This document shows, one piece after another, positions 52,922-64,000 of a DNA stretch of 64,000 nt (its first letter is position 1; every line of letters begins with the position of its first letter). The DNA lies in the NCBI RefSeq assembly GCF_034140825.1, contig NC_089035.1:41780001-41844000 (forward strand). Direction: 5' to 3'. This DNA comes from Oryza sativa Japonica Group. Its lineage: Eukaryota; Streptophyta; Magnoliopsida; Poales; Poaceae. Made by a program: the position numbers and the translations under genes. The notes below the pieces were generated by a model. It was given only the letters and a program-made list of their open reading frames with translations. It had not been told where the DNA came from and searched no databases.

Positions 52922-53254
52922 GGGGGTGTTTGGGAGAGAGGGGCTAAACTCTTAAAACCATAAGTCTCTAGAGGAGAGACTTACTCCCTCCGTCCCATAA
53001 TAGATGGTGTTTTTGACTTTTTATTTGTAACGTTTGACCATTTATTTTATTTGAAAAATTAGTGCAAATATAAAAAAAGATAAGTCATATGTAAAATACT
53101 TTTGATAATAAAGCAATTGACAAACAAAATAAATAATAATTCCAAAATTTTTTGAATAGGACGAATGATCAAACATTGATAAATAAAAACTCAAAAAGAC
53201 AAGTAATATGGGACGCAGGTAGTATGTTTTAGCCCCTCTCTCCCAAACACCCCC
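52922..53254. mobile_element. Tourist (PIF/Harbinger) MITE, host of a nested MITE
   Basis: Ends GGGGGTGTTTGGGAGAGAGG and its inverse CCTCTCTCCCAAACACCCCC, with TTA on both sides (52919-52921 and 53255-53257). A complete Stowaway element is inserted inside. Confidence 0.9.
52984..53222. mobile_element. Stowaway MITE nested in the Tourist MITE
   Basis: Starts CTCCCTCCGTCCCATAAT, ends ATATGGGACGCAGGTAG, with TA on both sides (52982-52983 and 53223-53224). Its body resembles the Stowaway pieces at 3474-3669 and 59441-59675. Confidence 0.9.
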
Positions 53255-53527
53255 TTAGTTACTGTGGTGCATGGCCTAGTCTAGCATTAGGCAAGATACT
53301 AAGCACTTGATTGAGCAGTATTGATGAGACTGGGATCGCTGTATATGTGTAGTTGGGCTTAGAACTTTATTACTCGGGCCTAGGGTTAATTAGTCTGTTT
53401 GGGTTGACATGGTTACATAATTGGCTCTGCTTTCAACTAATTTTACAAATTTAAGAGTTGAAAAAGGGACCACTTCTATTTAAGAATTTCTAGGGCAGGG
53501 CTTTCAACTGAAAACTGAACAAGTTTA

Positions 53528-54191
53528 GGGCCCTTTTAATTGCATGATTGAAAAAAACGTAGGAATAGGAAAATGCATGACTTTGATATGAATGTAAGTG
53601 TAAAACAGAGTATTGCAAAACACAGGAATAACTGTTTGATTGAACCGTAGGAAAAACACAGAAATTAGAGAAGAGATAAAAACTCAATGGAAAGTTTATA
53701 TGAGGTAGAACCTTATGTTAGTTTTTCTCCAAAACTTGGCATTAGGTATTTCATAGGTTTCTATAGAATTTATTTATTTGATTCAAAGGGCTATATAGAA
53801 AAAATTCCTATAGGAATGAAATTCTCTAAAATTCATATGAGACCTTGTTTAGATCCCAAAAAATTTTGGCCAAAAACATCACATCAAATGTTTAGACACA
53901 TACACGGGGCATTAAATGTGAAAAAAAACCAATTGCACAGTTTGCATGTAAATTGCGAGACGAATCTTTTGAGCATAATTACGTCATGATTTGACAATGT
54001 GATGCTACAATAAACATTTGCTAATGACTGATTAATTAGGCTTAATAAATTCGTCTCGCAGTTTATAGGCGGAATCTATAATTTGTTTTGTTACTAGTCT
54101 ACGTTTAATACTTCAAATGTGTGTCCATATACTTAAAAACTTTACCCCCGAAGAACTAAACACACCCTGAATTTCCTTTGAATCAAAATGG
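53528..54191. mobile_element. Third copy of the 15.1-kb MITE family, with another MITE inside
   Basis: Outer part 53528-53840 plus about 54169-54191 matches the repeats at 15136-15853. Between lies a second element of about 330 bp (53841-54168) with ends ACCTTGTTTAGATC and AACTAAACACACCCT. Confidence 0.65.
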
Positions 54192-54455
54192 GCTTAACCT
54201 GAAACTGACCGAAATTAATCCTTCTGCTGGGCTTTGAAACAGCTCCCAGCTGGGCTGAAATTGCCGTAGCCCAAATGGGCCCAAACCCTTGTTGAATGGG
54301 CTCGAACTTTTGGGCCGTCGAGGCCTATGCTTCTGAGTTCTGAAGTTTCTGAACCGCGCAATCAATCGAACCTTCTGAAGCCTGAAACCAACGATGCGGT
54401 CGCATATTCGCATTGCCGCAGCTAACGCCTAGCGCCGGCGGCGGACTGGCGGTGG

Positions 54456-57206
54456 ATGCTACGCCGGACTCCCCGACTGCTCGCCGCCGTGAACCCCGCC
54501 ACCGCGGTTCGCTCCACAGCCGCGCTCGTCCAGATCGCCTCCCCTCTCGACCCCTTCCTCCTCCACCAACTCACAGCTCGCTTTCACCATGCACCGGCGG
54601 ATGCCCACCACCTGCTCGACGAAACGCCGCGCAGAGCCAGCTCCATCGTGCGCGCGCTCGGCGCATGCAGGGGCGCGTCACGCGAGGAAGCGGACGGCGT
54701 CGCGGCCCTCCACTGCGCGGCTCTCAAGTCGGGGGCCGTGCTGGATCCGCCCGTGCGCACGTCCGTCATCACGGCCTACTCCCGGGTGCGCGACGTGTGC
54801 TCCGCTCTGCAGGTGTTCGACGAGGCCGCTGCACCGGACTTGATCCTGTGGAATGCCGCGATCAGTGCTTTGACGTTGAACTGCCGTTATGGCGATGCTG
54901 TGGTCCTTTTCCGGTGGATGGTGGACGTGCTTGGGGTGATTGATTCGACGTCAATGGTCATTATGCTGTCGGGGGCGTCCCGTGCAAGGAGCTTGGAGCA
55001 TGGGATTGCCTTTCATGGAATGGCACTGAAGAGATGCCTAGACACTGATCTGAGCCTTTGGAATACTCTCATGGACATGTATGCAAAGTGTGGGGATTTT
55101 TACTCTTCGGAGGTTGTGTTTCAGAGGATGCCATATAGGGACACTACATCATGGAATTCTATGGTAAGTGGAAGCTTATTTAATGGACTTGCTGAGATTT
55201 CAGCATATTACTTCAAGGAAATGGTCCGTTCCAGTTTTCAGGCAGATGAGGTGAGCCTGTCTTGTGTCCTTTCAGCTTGCTCTCATCTCAAGGACCTGTT
55301 CTCCTTTGGGGAGTCTGTCCATAGCTCTGTGATCAAACTCGGTTACGAAGACACTACCAGTTCGGTGGCAAATTCCCTGATAACATTCTATTATGAGCTT
55401 GGGTTTCCAGAGGCTGCAGAGGAGGTATTTCTAAGCACTTCCAACAAAAATTTGGTAACATGGAATGCTATGATCAAGGGGCTGGTAGAGAATGATAGAG
55501 TTAATGAAGCCATGTGTATGTTCCAAGAAATGAGATCAAAGAACCAGCCAGATGTTGCCACTTTAGTGACTATAATTTCAGCTTGTGGTGATCATGGCCT
55601 ACTTCCTGAAGGGAAAGAAGTCCATGGATACATAATAAAAAAAGGACATATTTACGAGGAGTGTTCTGTAGGAAATAGCTTACTTGATTTGTATATGAAA
55701 TGCAATGACCCATCTACAGCACGCATTTTGTTCAGGACAATGCCAATGAGAGACCTGATCTCATGGAACACAATGATTTCTGGTTACTCAAGAAACGATT
55801 CACTTGGAGAAGAGGCTAAAGCTATGTTCAAAGGACTACTATCTGAAGGCCTAAGCTGCACCTTGAGCACTGTGGTAGCTGTTATACCTTCATGTTTTTG
55901 TCCACAAGACCTTAACTTTGGCAAGTCTGTTCACTCTTTCATCCTGAAGTATGGGTTTCTGACTGGAGTTTCAGCTGCTAACTCTCTGATACACATGTAT
56001 ATATGCTGTGGTGACTCTCTGGCCGCCTTTTCACTGCTGGAAAGCATAACTCCCATATCAGATATTATTTCATGGAATACAGCAATTGTGGGCTGTGTAC
56101 AAAATGGACTCTACGGAGATGCGTTAGAAGCCTTTCAGTTTATGCATTCAACGTTAACACTAAATCCTGATAGCATTACATTAGTCAGTGTTTTATCAGT
56201 ATGTGGAAACCTGAAACTGCAGTCCCTTGGGAAGTCCATCCACTGCATGGCGCTAAAGCGCTTGATTGAATTCAATTTAAGGGTAAAGAATGCCCTGCTT
56301 ACCATGTACTTCCGATTTGGAGATACTGAAAGTGCTGAGTTAATTTTCTCTAGTCTCGTTGGTAGAAATCTGTGCTCCTGGAATTGCATGATCTCTGGTT
56401 TTGCACAGAATAACGAAGGCTTGAGGGCATTTCAGTTCTACAAGAAGATGGAGGATTTTGAACCCAATGAAATATCTATTGTCGGCATTATCTGTGCTTG
56501 CACTCAACTTGGGGATCTTAGGCAAGGAAAGAACATTCATGGGCATGTGGTCAGGTTTGGTCTGCAAACTAACGTTTTTATTTCAGCATCACTTGTTGAT
56601 ATGTATAGTAAGTGCGGAAGACTGGACATTTCGATCAGAGTATTTGAATCTTCTGCTGAAAAATCGATTGCTTGCTGGAATTCCATGATATCAGCTTTTG
56701 GATTCCATGGGCTTGGGTTGAAATCGATTGAAATTTTCTGGAAGATGAATAATTCTGGAGTGAAAGCTACAAGAAGTACTTTTATTGCTCTGTTGTCAGC
56801 TTGCAGTCACTCTGGACTTACTGATGAAGGATTGAAGTACTACCATCTTATGATAGAACATTTTGGGATTATCCCAACCCCAGAACACCATGTCTGTGTT
56901 GTAGACATGCTTGGGCGTGCTGGTCGGCTGCAGGAAGCACATAAGTTTGTGGAGAGTTTACCATCGAAACAAGCACATGGAGTCTGGGGTGCGCTGTTAA
57001 GTGCTTGCAGCAAGAAATCTGAACTGAAGATGTGTGAATCCGTTGCCAAGCATTTGCTCTGTCTGGAGCCTGAAAATAGTGGATATTATGTGACCATGTC
57101 TAACCTGTATGCGTATCAAGACATGTGGAGTGGCGCAGTGCAAGTCAGGGACATTTTGCAAGATAAAGGATTGATGAAGCCCCGTGGCCGCAGCATCATC
57201 GGTTAA
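54456..57206 (+). CDS. Pentatricopeptide repeat protein, PLS class with E motif
   Basis: Single exon, 916 residues. The N-terminus (MLRRTPRLLAAVNPATAVRS) is basic and Ser/Ala-rich like an organelle transit peptide. From about residue 95, PPR units of P, L and S type follow, with repeated WNxMISG, LVDMYSKCG, VLSACS and GKxxHG signatures. The C-terminus has the E motif (VWGALLSACSKKSELK, LEPENSGYYVTMSNLYA) and stops at GRSIIG, with no DYW domain. Such proteins bind single organellar transcripts and mostly serve C-to-U editing, so that is the likely role; target and organelle cannot be told. The ATG chosen is the first one giving a transit peptide. The next gene, Psb28, is also organelle-directed, but no functional link is shown. 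Confidence 0.95.
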   Translation: MLRRTPRLLAAVNPATAVRSTAALVQIASPLDPFLLHQLTARFHHAPADAHHLLDETPRRASSIVRALGACRGASREEADGVAALHCAALKSGAVLDPPVRTSVITAYSRVRDVCSALQVFDEAAAPDLILWNAAISALTLNCRYGDAVVLFRWMVDVLGVIDSTSMVIMLSGASRARSLEHGIAFHGMALKRCLDTDLSLWNTLMDMYAKCGDFYSSEVVFQRMPYRDTTSWNSMVSGSLFNGLAEISAYYFKEMVRSSFQADEVSLSCVLSACSHLKDLFSFGESVHSSVIKLGYEDTTSSVANSLITFYYELGFPEAAEEVFLSTSNKNLVTWNAMIKGLVENDRVNEAMCMFQEMRSKNQPDVATLVTIISACGDHGLLPEGKEVHGYIIKKGHIYEECSVGNSLLDLYMKCNDPSTARILFRTMPMRDLISWNTMISGYSRNDSLGEEAKAMFKGLLSEGLSCTLSTVVAVIPSCFCPQDLNFGKSVHSFILKYGFLTGVSAANSLIHMYICCGDSLAAFSLLESITPISDIISWNTAIVGCVQNGLYGDALEAFQFMHSTLTLNPDSITLVSVLSVCGNLKLQSLGKSIHCMALKRLIEFNLRVKNALLTMYFRFGDTESAELIFSSLVGRNLCSWNCMISGFAQNNEGLRAFQFYKKMEDFEPNEISIVGIICACTQLGDLRQGKNIHGHVVRFGLQTNVFISASLVDMYSKCGRLDISIRVFESSAEKSIACWNSMISAFGFHGLGLKSIEIFWKMNNSGVKATRSTFIALLSACSHSGLTDEGLKYYHLMIEHFGIIPTPEHHVCVVDMLGRAGRLQEAHKFVESLPSKQAHGVWGALLSACSKKSELKMCESVAKHLLCLEPENSGYYVTMSNLYAYQDMWSGAVQVRDILQDKGLMKPRGRSIIG

Positions 57207-57754
57207 ACTGTAAGTTCAATCACCACAGAAGCTATATATATGTATTATAGGCACAGGTCGAAATCCCCATTAATGTGTGAAATGTTTTTTTTTCTCAAGA
57301 CCCCAGATACTTCTTGTTTCATGCTCGATAGAACATGGTACAAGTATTGAATATATGATTCCGCTACAGTTTTTTTTTTCATGATCATTTTTTAGCCATG
57401 CATATATATTAACTGCTGCTAACCATGTGTAATTTCTTCTATTCCTTGCAAGTCACAAATCTAAAAATGTATTAAGAAAAATGTGGAGAAGGGTATACAT
57501 GCAAATACTAAATTCCATAGGGATGGTATAAAAAAGTAGTTATAAGAGGGGAATAGGCACCAGATGAGCAGAAGCATGGATGGATGGATGGCTCTGTTTG
57601 AGACACGCCACCACCCAATCGCTCTCTGCACTCCCCTCCCCCTCTGCACCACTCAAACCCCGACCTCCCTCTGCATTTCACCCCTCCTCTCCTTCCTTCC
57701 TCCTTGGCGCTCATCCACCACCACCTCCTCCAAGAGCCACCAAACGGCAGCAGG

Positions 57755-59218
57755 ATGGCCGCTGTGATGAAAGCTCTCGCCGTCGCCTCGCCGATCTCGG
57801 CACGAGCACAGCCCCGACGATGCCCCGCAGGTATGGCTCTCTGTGAAGCTGCATTTTAATTTCTTCGAAGTAGTTATTATATTCCTGGGCTTTGTTCTTG
57901 CTTTGATAGGTCAGAATTGATTGTTTGAAGTTATGTTTGTTTTGTTGCATCATGCTTGTTATACTTTGCTAAGAATGTAATTTTCCTTGGATTAACATGA
58001 TATAAAGCTAAGTTGTTTTTCTTAATGTAATATACCTCTGTCTACTGAGCACATAGCTAGTTAGCCACATATTATTTGATCACTAAACTGTGGTTCAAGG
58101 TTTCAGGCCTTGGATGCTCAGAAAATGGACTGTACTCTCAACTCTGTAGTCGTAGAGCTACACAGATTACTTGGCTTATATCTCACATTCATAGTAGTTG
58201 ACTTATCTGACGAACTTTTCTTCTCTGAATGAAAGCTATGTGGAAAGAAAAAAACATATGCGTAGTATAAATTTTTAGTGATTACTGGCTCAGAGATATC
58301 TGGAAAAGAATTAACCTGATACACAGAAATCAGGATTGAGACATGGAATTTTCTTACATTTTTGAGGACTGAAATGAAGATAAATTGGTCCATACACAAT
58401 ATATTTTACTTGTAGCATAATCAACACACCTTTGCTCATATAAACATCGTGTATCTTAATAGAAACGTTTCAGAAAAAAATGGCATTATCTGACCTGGAT
58501 GTTGAGAAATGCAGTCAGAAACATTTTTTTTTACTCAGAGATTGTCCCATTGAAATCACCCATATTAAGCAAGAAGATCCAAAGGAGCTCAACAGCTCAA
58601 GCCTCAAGCCATGATCAAACATATCTGGTGTAGCATTTGATTGTTAAACAGCAAAATAACCCATGCACCATGTTAATTTACCTGTGAAACTATCAAGGTA
58701 ATACTACTAAACATCAGTCTATTTACTGCTATGCATTTTGGCATTTTTCAGGTTCGTCAGGCGGCCCTAGCCAAAGCCTGCATTCATCGTTCGGCGGCGT
58801 CTCCCTGCAGTGCCGGCGCACGAAGCCGGCGTCCCTCCACCGGAGTCGGCCGTCGATGCAGGTGGTGATGATGGCGGCGAGGCCGGCGATCCAGTTCATC
58901 CAGGGCACCGACGAGCAGACGATCCCGGACGTGCGGCTGACCAAGTCCCGGGACGGCACCAACGGCGTGGCCATCTTCACCTTCGACCAGCCGTCGGTGT
59001 TCGACTCGTCGGCAGAGCTCGGCGACATCACCGGCTTCTACATGATCGACGACGAGGGCGTGCTCCAGTCGGTGGACGTCAGCGCCAAGTTCGTCAACGG
59101 CAAGCCGGCGCTCATCGAGGCCAAGTACGTCATGCGCACGCCGCGGGAGTGGGACAGGTTCATGCGATTCATGGAGAGGTACTCCCAGGCCAACGGCCTC
59201 CAGTTCGTCAAGAAGTGA
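57755..59218 (+). CDS. PSB28: Photosystem II assembly protein Psb28, plastid precursor
   Basis: Two exons, 57755-57830 and 58752-59218, with a 921-bp phase-1 intron (GT at 57831, AG at 58751), coding 180 residues. Residues 1 to about 65 are a Ser/Arg-rich chloroplast transit region (MAAVMKALAVASPISARAQ). The mature part starts near VVMMAARPAIQFIQGTDEQ and has the Psb28 signatures IPDVRLTKSRDG, GFYMIDDEG and TPREWDRFMRFMERY. Psb28 is a stromal factor that binds the CP43-less PSII assembly intermediate (RC47) at the thylakoid. Length and ends match class 1 Psb28. Short CT-rich 5' leader, no clear TATA. Rice Psb28 lies on chromosome 1 as I recall. Confidence 0.95.
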
Positions 59219-59440
59219 TCGCCTTTTTTTTTCTCCTTTTTTCCCCCTCACACTGCCTTGAGCATGTACTGTGTGCTCTTTCAGTGTAAATACCTATGAA
59301 TTCTGATCATCATAAGCTCGATACATGATGAGTTGTTTGGTGTGTGCATTGATTGCGTTTCTTCTATGAGTGCAATTTTGTATTCGTAAATACCCCTATA
59401 AGCATTTCAGAGATTAATATGGAGTGAAATTACTATAGTA

Positions 59441-59675
59441 CTCCCTCCGTATTTTAATGTATGACGCCGTTGACTTTTCGATCAACGTTTGATAACTCGT
59501 TTTATTCAAAATTTTGGTGCAAATATGAAAGTATTTATATCATACTTAAAGAACATTTGTTGATGAATCGAGTCACAATAAAATAAATGATAATTGTATA
59601 ATTTTTTTGAATAAGACGAATGGTCAAACGTTGGATAAAAAGTCAACGACGTCATACATTAAAATATGGAGGTAG
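59441..59675. mobile_element. Stowaway MITE
   Basis: CTCCCTCCGTATTTTAATG to CATTAAAATATGGAGGTAG with TA on both sides (59439-59440 and 59676-59677), just 3' of Psb28. Confidence 0.88.
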
Positions 59676-59679
59676 TAGT

Positions 59680-61209
59680 ATCTGATTAGTAGAAAACATC
59701 ATACTCAGTGCAACACTGATAAATACAAGGAATCATAACAGATGATTGGTAGTCATCCATAAATGCTTGCAAGCTGAATTCCGCCGTGCTTTGTTACAGG
59801 AAAAATACATTATAATATTATTTAAAATAAATAAAAATACATTTTTTAAGAATGTGTTATCCATCTTTTTACTATAGACATATCCATCTAAATATTTTTT
59901 TTAACGAACCGGCAAATTGCCAATCATATCCATCTAAATATGATTTTACATGTGACTAACCATTTAGATTTTATTGTTTTCTAGTATTAATAGGTTCAAA
60001 GGGTTATTTACAAAATTTATCATGGTAGGTGGGGTCCACCACTTTTGTAAAGGAGTATAAATTTAAACGTGAAATATATTTGTGTTTGTGGATAAAGGAA
60101 GTATAATTTATGAGTACGGTCAGCAGCTGCCTAAATGTCCTGTCAGTGTCAGGTGGAGTTAATTAAGCAATTAAAGGAGTGAGTTAGCTTAGCTGTGGGC
60201 TTGACAACGAGGATCAAACAGAGACAGATTGGTGGTGTCTGGTGAGCCGGCTGTGTTATTTAGGAGGGTTGGGACCTCTCCCCTTCTCACGGAAACGGAG
60301 TGACTGATTAGTATATGATTAATTAAGTATTAGTAAAAAAATTAGAAATAGATTAATATGATTTTTTAAAACAATTTTTATATAGGAACTTTTTGTAAAA
60401 AATACACCGTTTGATAGTTTGGGAAGCGTGTGCGTGGAGAAAGAGGGAGGTGAGGTTAGGAACTCGAAGGAAAGATCACAGCCCTAGAGCAGTATTAAGT
60501 TGATTCACCTGGTTAATTCTAGCAGGTCAGCACGGGCTAGTGGCTTGGCTGTTCCTGTCCTAAATGGGTCGCGGCGGCAGCAGACACAACGCATGTGGCT
60601 GCACTGGAATCCAGCCTAGAAATGCACACACACGCACACACACTTTGCCCTCTTTTAACAATTGCAATTTGCTGCTGGGATCTCTGGCTGTGTTTAGATC
60701 TAAAGTTTGGATCCAAAATTCAGTCTTTTTTATCACATCACACATAACTTTTCAGTCACATTACCTTTAATTTTAACCAAAATCCAAACGGCTGAAGCCT
60801 CCATCTCTCCCTCCATCTGTAATAAATGTGGTATAAATGCTTGTCGGTTTGTACACCTGACCGTCCTTTCTCTGGGTAACTTTGGGTTCCTGCTCTTCAG
60901 TACACACTCCAATATTTGTTCAGCTTCTCTTGAGGAAGGAGGGTTCATGTTTTCGACGAAAACAGATAAATAACTGTGGAATTTTGAGGTTTCAACATGA
61001 GACAAAGTAGATTCCGAGTGCAATTTCAAGTGGTTTTCGAGTATTCAAAAGTTGAACATTAAATTTAACTAAAAATTTATCAAAATCTGATTGAAACTTG
61101 GTGAAAACCAGGGGGTTGAGTTTCGACGCTCAATCAGAAAGGTGAACCGAGAAAACATGCTTAGCTAGGATGGTCGAGGTTCTCATCTAAGATTGACACT
61201 TTCCAGTAC
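59680..61209. other. Gene-poor AT-rich region
   Basis: No gene supported. 60685-60790 looks like one arm of a GTGTTTAGATC-type MITE. Confidence 0.4.
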
Positions 61210-61350
61210 TTCCTTCATCTCATAAAAAAACCCAATCTAGTATTGGATGTGATACATTTTAGTACTATGAATTTGGATACAGCTCTCTCCAGATTTATTA
61301 ATAGAGTGTGTTATATCTAATTTTAGATTCGTTTTTTTGTGTGACTAGAG
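61210..61350. mobile_element. Degenerate Stowaway-type MITE
   Basis: Left part TCATAAAAAAACCCAATCTA and inner ATGAATTTGGATAC / CCAGATTTATT halves are in inverted order, as in a common rice Stowaway. The right terminus is decayed. Confidence 0.5.
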
Positions 61351-62119
61351 TACAATATCTACCAGCTGTGTGATTACCGATCAGATGAGTGAGCCTGCCC
61401 TATATGGCGCTGCAGTTAGGAGTAATAGTACAGTTATTAAAAGAGTAAAGACATCTGCTTTCTTTCTGAAAAGGTAATGGCCTGGATGGCTGGATTCTGG
61501 AGTCTGGGCATAGCAGAATGTGTGTCACTGTATCTGCAGGCTTCTTCCCTCGCAAAGCAGAAAGTTGCAATTTGGCTCATTATTGCTACCAAAGCACACA
61601 ACAGAGGATGATTTGATTTGACTCGTTCGGACCTGGGGCAATTAATCATAGTAATATTGCATTCTGCTGAAGTTAACCTGAAGGAGCCGCATATAATGCT
61701 CATTAGCTAGGGATCTGGGTAAGTCGTTAATTGCAACGAAGTATATACAATAAATGGATAAGATTACAATTCTGGTTCATTTTTTAAGTGCCTGCTAAAT
61801 CCGACAATACTACTAAACAGTGATCAGCTTTGTTAAAGATCAGGAGGCATAATCCAAGGAGAGCTTTGGGTTTCAGCAGTGCCCCGAATCATTCAGACAC
61901 ATCTGGATCATGTTTCATGGGGCACCCCCATCATTAAAAGCGGATCGAGAGCTAAGTAGCATAGCCTCCTAATCTCTGTCCTTTATCTTTTTCTATAAGA
62001 GTTTTTTTTTCACAGTCAAGTGATCATGTATCATTGCATTAGTAACTTTTTTTTTTTTGCTCATGTGGGAAGATTAATAGGTAACCACAGAATCATTGAA
62101 TAGTTATATCAATGTAATA
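61351..62119. other. Intergenic
   Basis: Nothing recognisable. Confidence 0.4.
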
Positions 62120-62339
62120 CTCCATTTCATATTACATATCGTTTTGACTTTGTTATTAGTCAAACAAATTAGCGACATCTACAACATCAAACCAGTTTCT
62201 TTAAATGTAACCTTGAATGTATTTTGATAATGGTTAATATGTTTGTTTGTTTAAATATTATTATATTTTTTTATAAATTTGATCAAACTTAAAAGACTAG
62301 GAAAAAATAAAAACGATTTATAATATAAAACAGATGGAG
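62120..62339. mobile_element. Stowaway MITE
   Basis: CTCCATTTCATATTACATAT to TATAAAACAGATGGAG, inverted, with TA on both sides (62118-62119 and 62340-62341). Confidence 0.78.
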
Positions 62340-62344
62340 TATGA

Positions 62345-64000
62345 TTCAATTTGAACCTGGCAATGACAAGTCGACAACTGTGATAAGTAGGAGTAGATTG
62401 TTCCTACTACTACGTATACTATTATATAGCATCCTTGTATATGTTTATGCATTGATTCGCAATTAGGAGATACCGATTTAGACAGATTTACCTGAGCAAA
62501 ACCAATTATTCCATTTTGAGACAGACTTGTTGAGAAGAGCAAGCTCCAATCAAACATGCCAGCTCTGTTTTAGAAGGATTGACAGTGAGAGTTCCGCTGT
62601 TCCGATTGGCTTGTGTAGCCTTTTATGTCCCTGTCCAACATTCCCCAGATCCATGGCTGCCATTTAATTTACTTTCATTTGAAACCAATCTATGTATGCA
62701 TGCATGCATGGTGGAACCCAATCTAGCAACAAAACCGAAACTTGTGTTAGTAGTGTTCAATATACAAATTTAATTTTAAAAGAACCCACAATTGTATTTG
62801 TTTTTATTTTCTTATCTTGCATGATCCACTACTCAGTCACCGTTTTTTGAAATTGCAAATCGCTATCACATGATTACATAGTTGGAGTAGTATATATTTT
62901 CTCTATTGCTGACATGAATACATAGTTGTAGTCCCAAATTTCAGCTGCATTCAGAGTCCTTAATACAAGTTGCAGCACACAAATGGGTGTATAAATTTTG
63001 AAATTTGAAGTGGTCCATGAGTTGACATAACCTCCATTATCTTGAGCTCGTCAAACTCATGCCCACGATGCGTGGTTGATTAGCTGTCTAACCTAACCTT
63101 CATTCCACGACAAACCATCATTATCTTCTATCACCCATGAAAAACTAAAATTTTAAGCCACCTCATACTTTGCATACTGAAGTCTTAATAGCATACTAAC
63201 ACACATGGTAAATAAAAGGGAGTACCTATGCATCTTTCGAAAGATTTTTATGATCATATCACACAGATTTTTAATCTTTAGATTAAAATCCAATGGACAC
63301 ATTAAAATGCAAAAAGCAACTAAGAAACACCATAATGGACACTAAATTACCATATCTTCAAGAAAAAGACCAAATCCAATATAAATTTCAAAACTTACAT
63401 GCGAAGATTCAAAAATTACACCGTAACTTACAAAAGTTACGGTGTAAGTTTCATAAATTACACTGTAATTTACAAGAAAACACACTGTAAATTTGAGTGA
63501 GAAAATCGAGTGAGAGATAAGAAGAAATCTTTCGAGTGAGATATAGCAAAATCGTAAATAAAATTCAGCACTAGTCATATCCATATAATTGATTATTGTG
63601 ACCTCATGATAGAGACAAGACCAAAAAAAAAAAAGAAACGCAAAACCATAATTCTCTGATTAATCATAGTATAACAACATATATATAAGTCATGATAAAA
63701 AACTTAAAAAAATTCAGACAATACCTAACAGACACAATAATTTATGTTTTTAAAAAATAAAATAAATAAAATAAATGTAAGGAAACAAAAAAGGAAGCGG
63801 CAAGAAAACCGTTATAACAACAGAAGAAGAACATCACAAGGACAACAACCTCCCTCCCTTGTCTTCTCAAGTCCTTCCCTCTTCTTCTTCTCTCTCATCA
63901 TGTAGAGAGAGAAAGTTTAGAGATAGAGAGAGAGAGGAGCAGTACAAACAACTGCATGCATATCCATTTAGCAATTATTAATTGCTCCCCAACTCCAACT
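62345..64000. other. Gene-poor region at the right edge
   Basis: No gene supported. The last 150 bp (CT-rich, then GAGAGA) could be the leader or promoter of a gene beyond the window. Confidence 0.4.
63416..63447. repeat. Perfect 14-bp hairpin
   Basis: TTACACCGTAACTT, loop ACAA, AAGTTACGGTGTAA. Partial repeats of TTACACTGTAATTTAC follow. Probably the core of a decayed foldback element. Confidence 0.7.

Overview
The window looks like nuclear DNA of a grass, most likely rice (Oryza sativa). The evidence is GC-rich intronless coding regions, many Stowaway/Tourist-type MITEs with TA or TTA/TAA target duplications, Ty3/gypsy and Ty1/copia LTR pieces of rice type, a PLS-class PPR gene, a nuclear gene for plastid Psb28, and a cluster of TAXI-type xylanase-inhibitor-like genes. 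From memory, Psb28 and a TAXI cluster lie together near the distal end of rice chromosome 1; I could not check this.

Layout. 1-3.5 kb: one long Ty3/gypsy LTR, cut by the window edge, inserted into a Stowaway MITE. 4.3-17.4 kb: four TAXI-like genes on the minus strand. Between the first and second lie four plus-strand copies of a small Pol III-type RNA gene (6.5, 7.1, 8.2 and 9.6 kb), each with its own USE/TATA promoter, box C/D motifs, a covarying hairpin and, in three of four, a long T-run terminator. This is the most unusual thing I see. 18.6-34.4 kb: two minus-strand CC-NB-ARC-LRR genes. Each sits in a duplicated unit (TAXI gene + NLR gene + flank); in the second unit the TAXI gene is a wreck. 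Both NLR genes have broken reading frames. 36.9-48.4 kb: three plus-strand TAXI-like genes of a second subclade. One has a private 79-bp intron, and one has a 2.0-kb Pack-MULE in its 3' flank carrying a piece of a HAK/KUP potassium transporter gene and a minisatellite. 50.2-59.2 kb: single-copy genes, namely an AGP-like GPI-anchored protein, a PPR protein and Psb28. 59.2-64 kb: MITEs and AT-rich sequence with no gene I can support.

How it fits together. Most of the window is a tandem-duplication neighbourhood for secreted inhibitor-like proteins and intracellular immune receptors, both plausible pathogen-response genes. It has been reshaped by MITEs, solo LTRs and short templated copies. The seven TAXI proteins keep the pepsin-like fold but lack the second catalytic Asp. 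None appears to keep the His that TAXI-I uses against GH11 xylanases, so their targets are uncertain. The small-RNA genes lie beside TAXI 3' ends and a TAXI remnant, so they seem to have been duplicated with TAXI copies.
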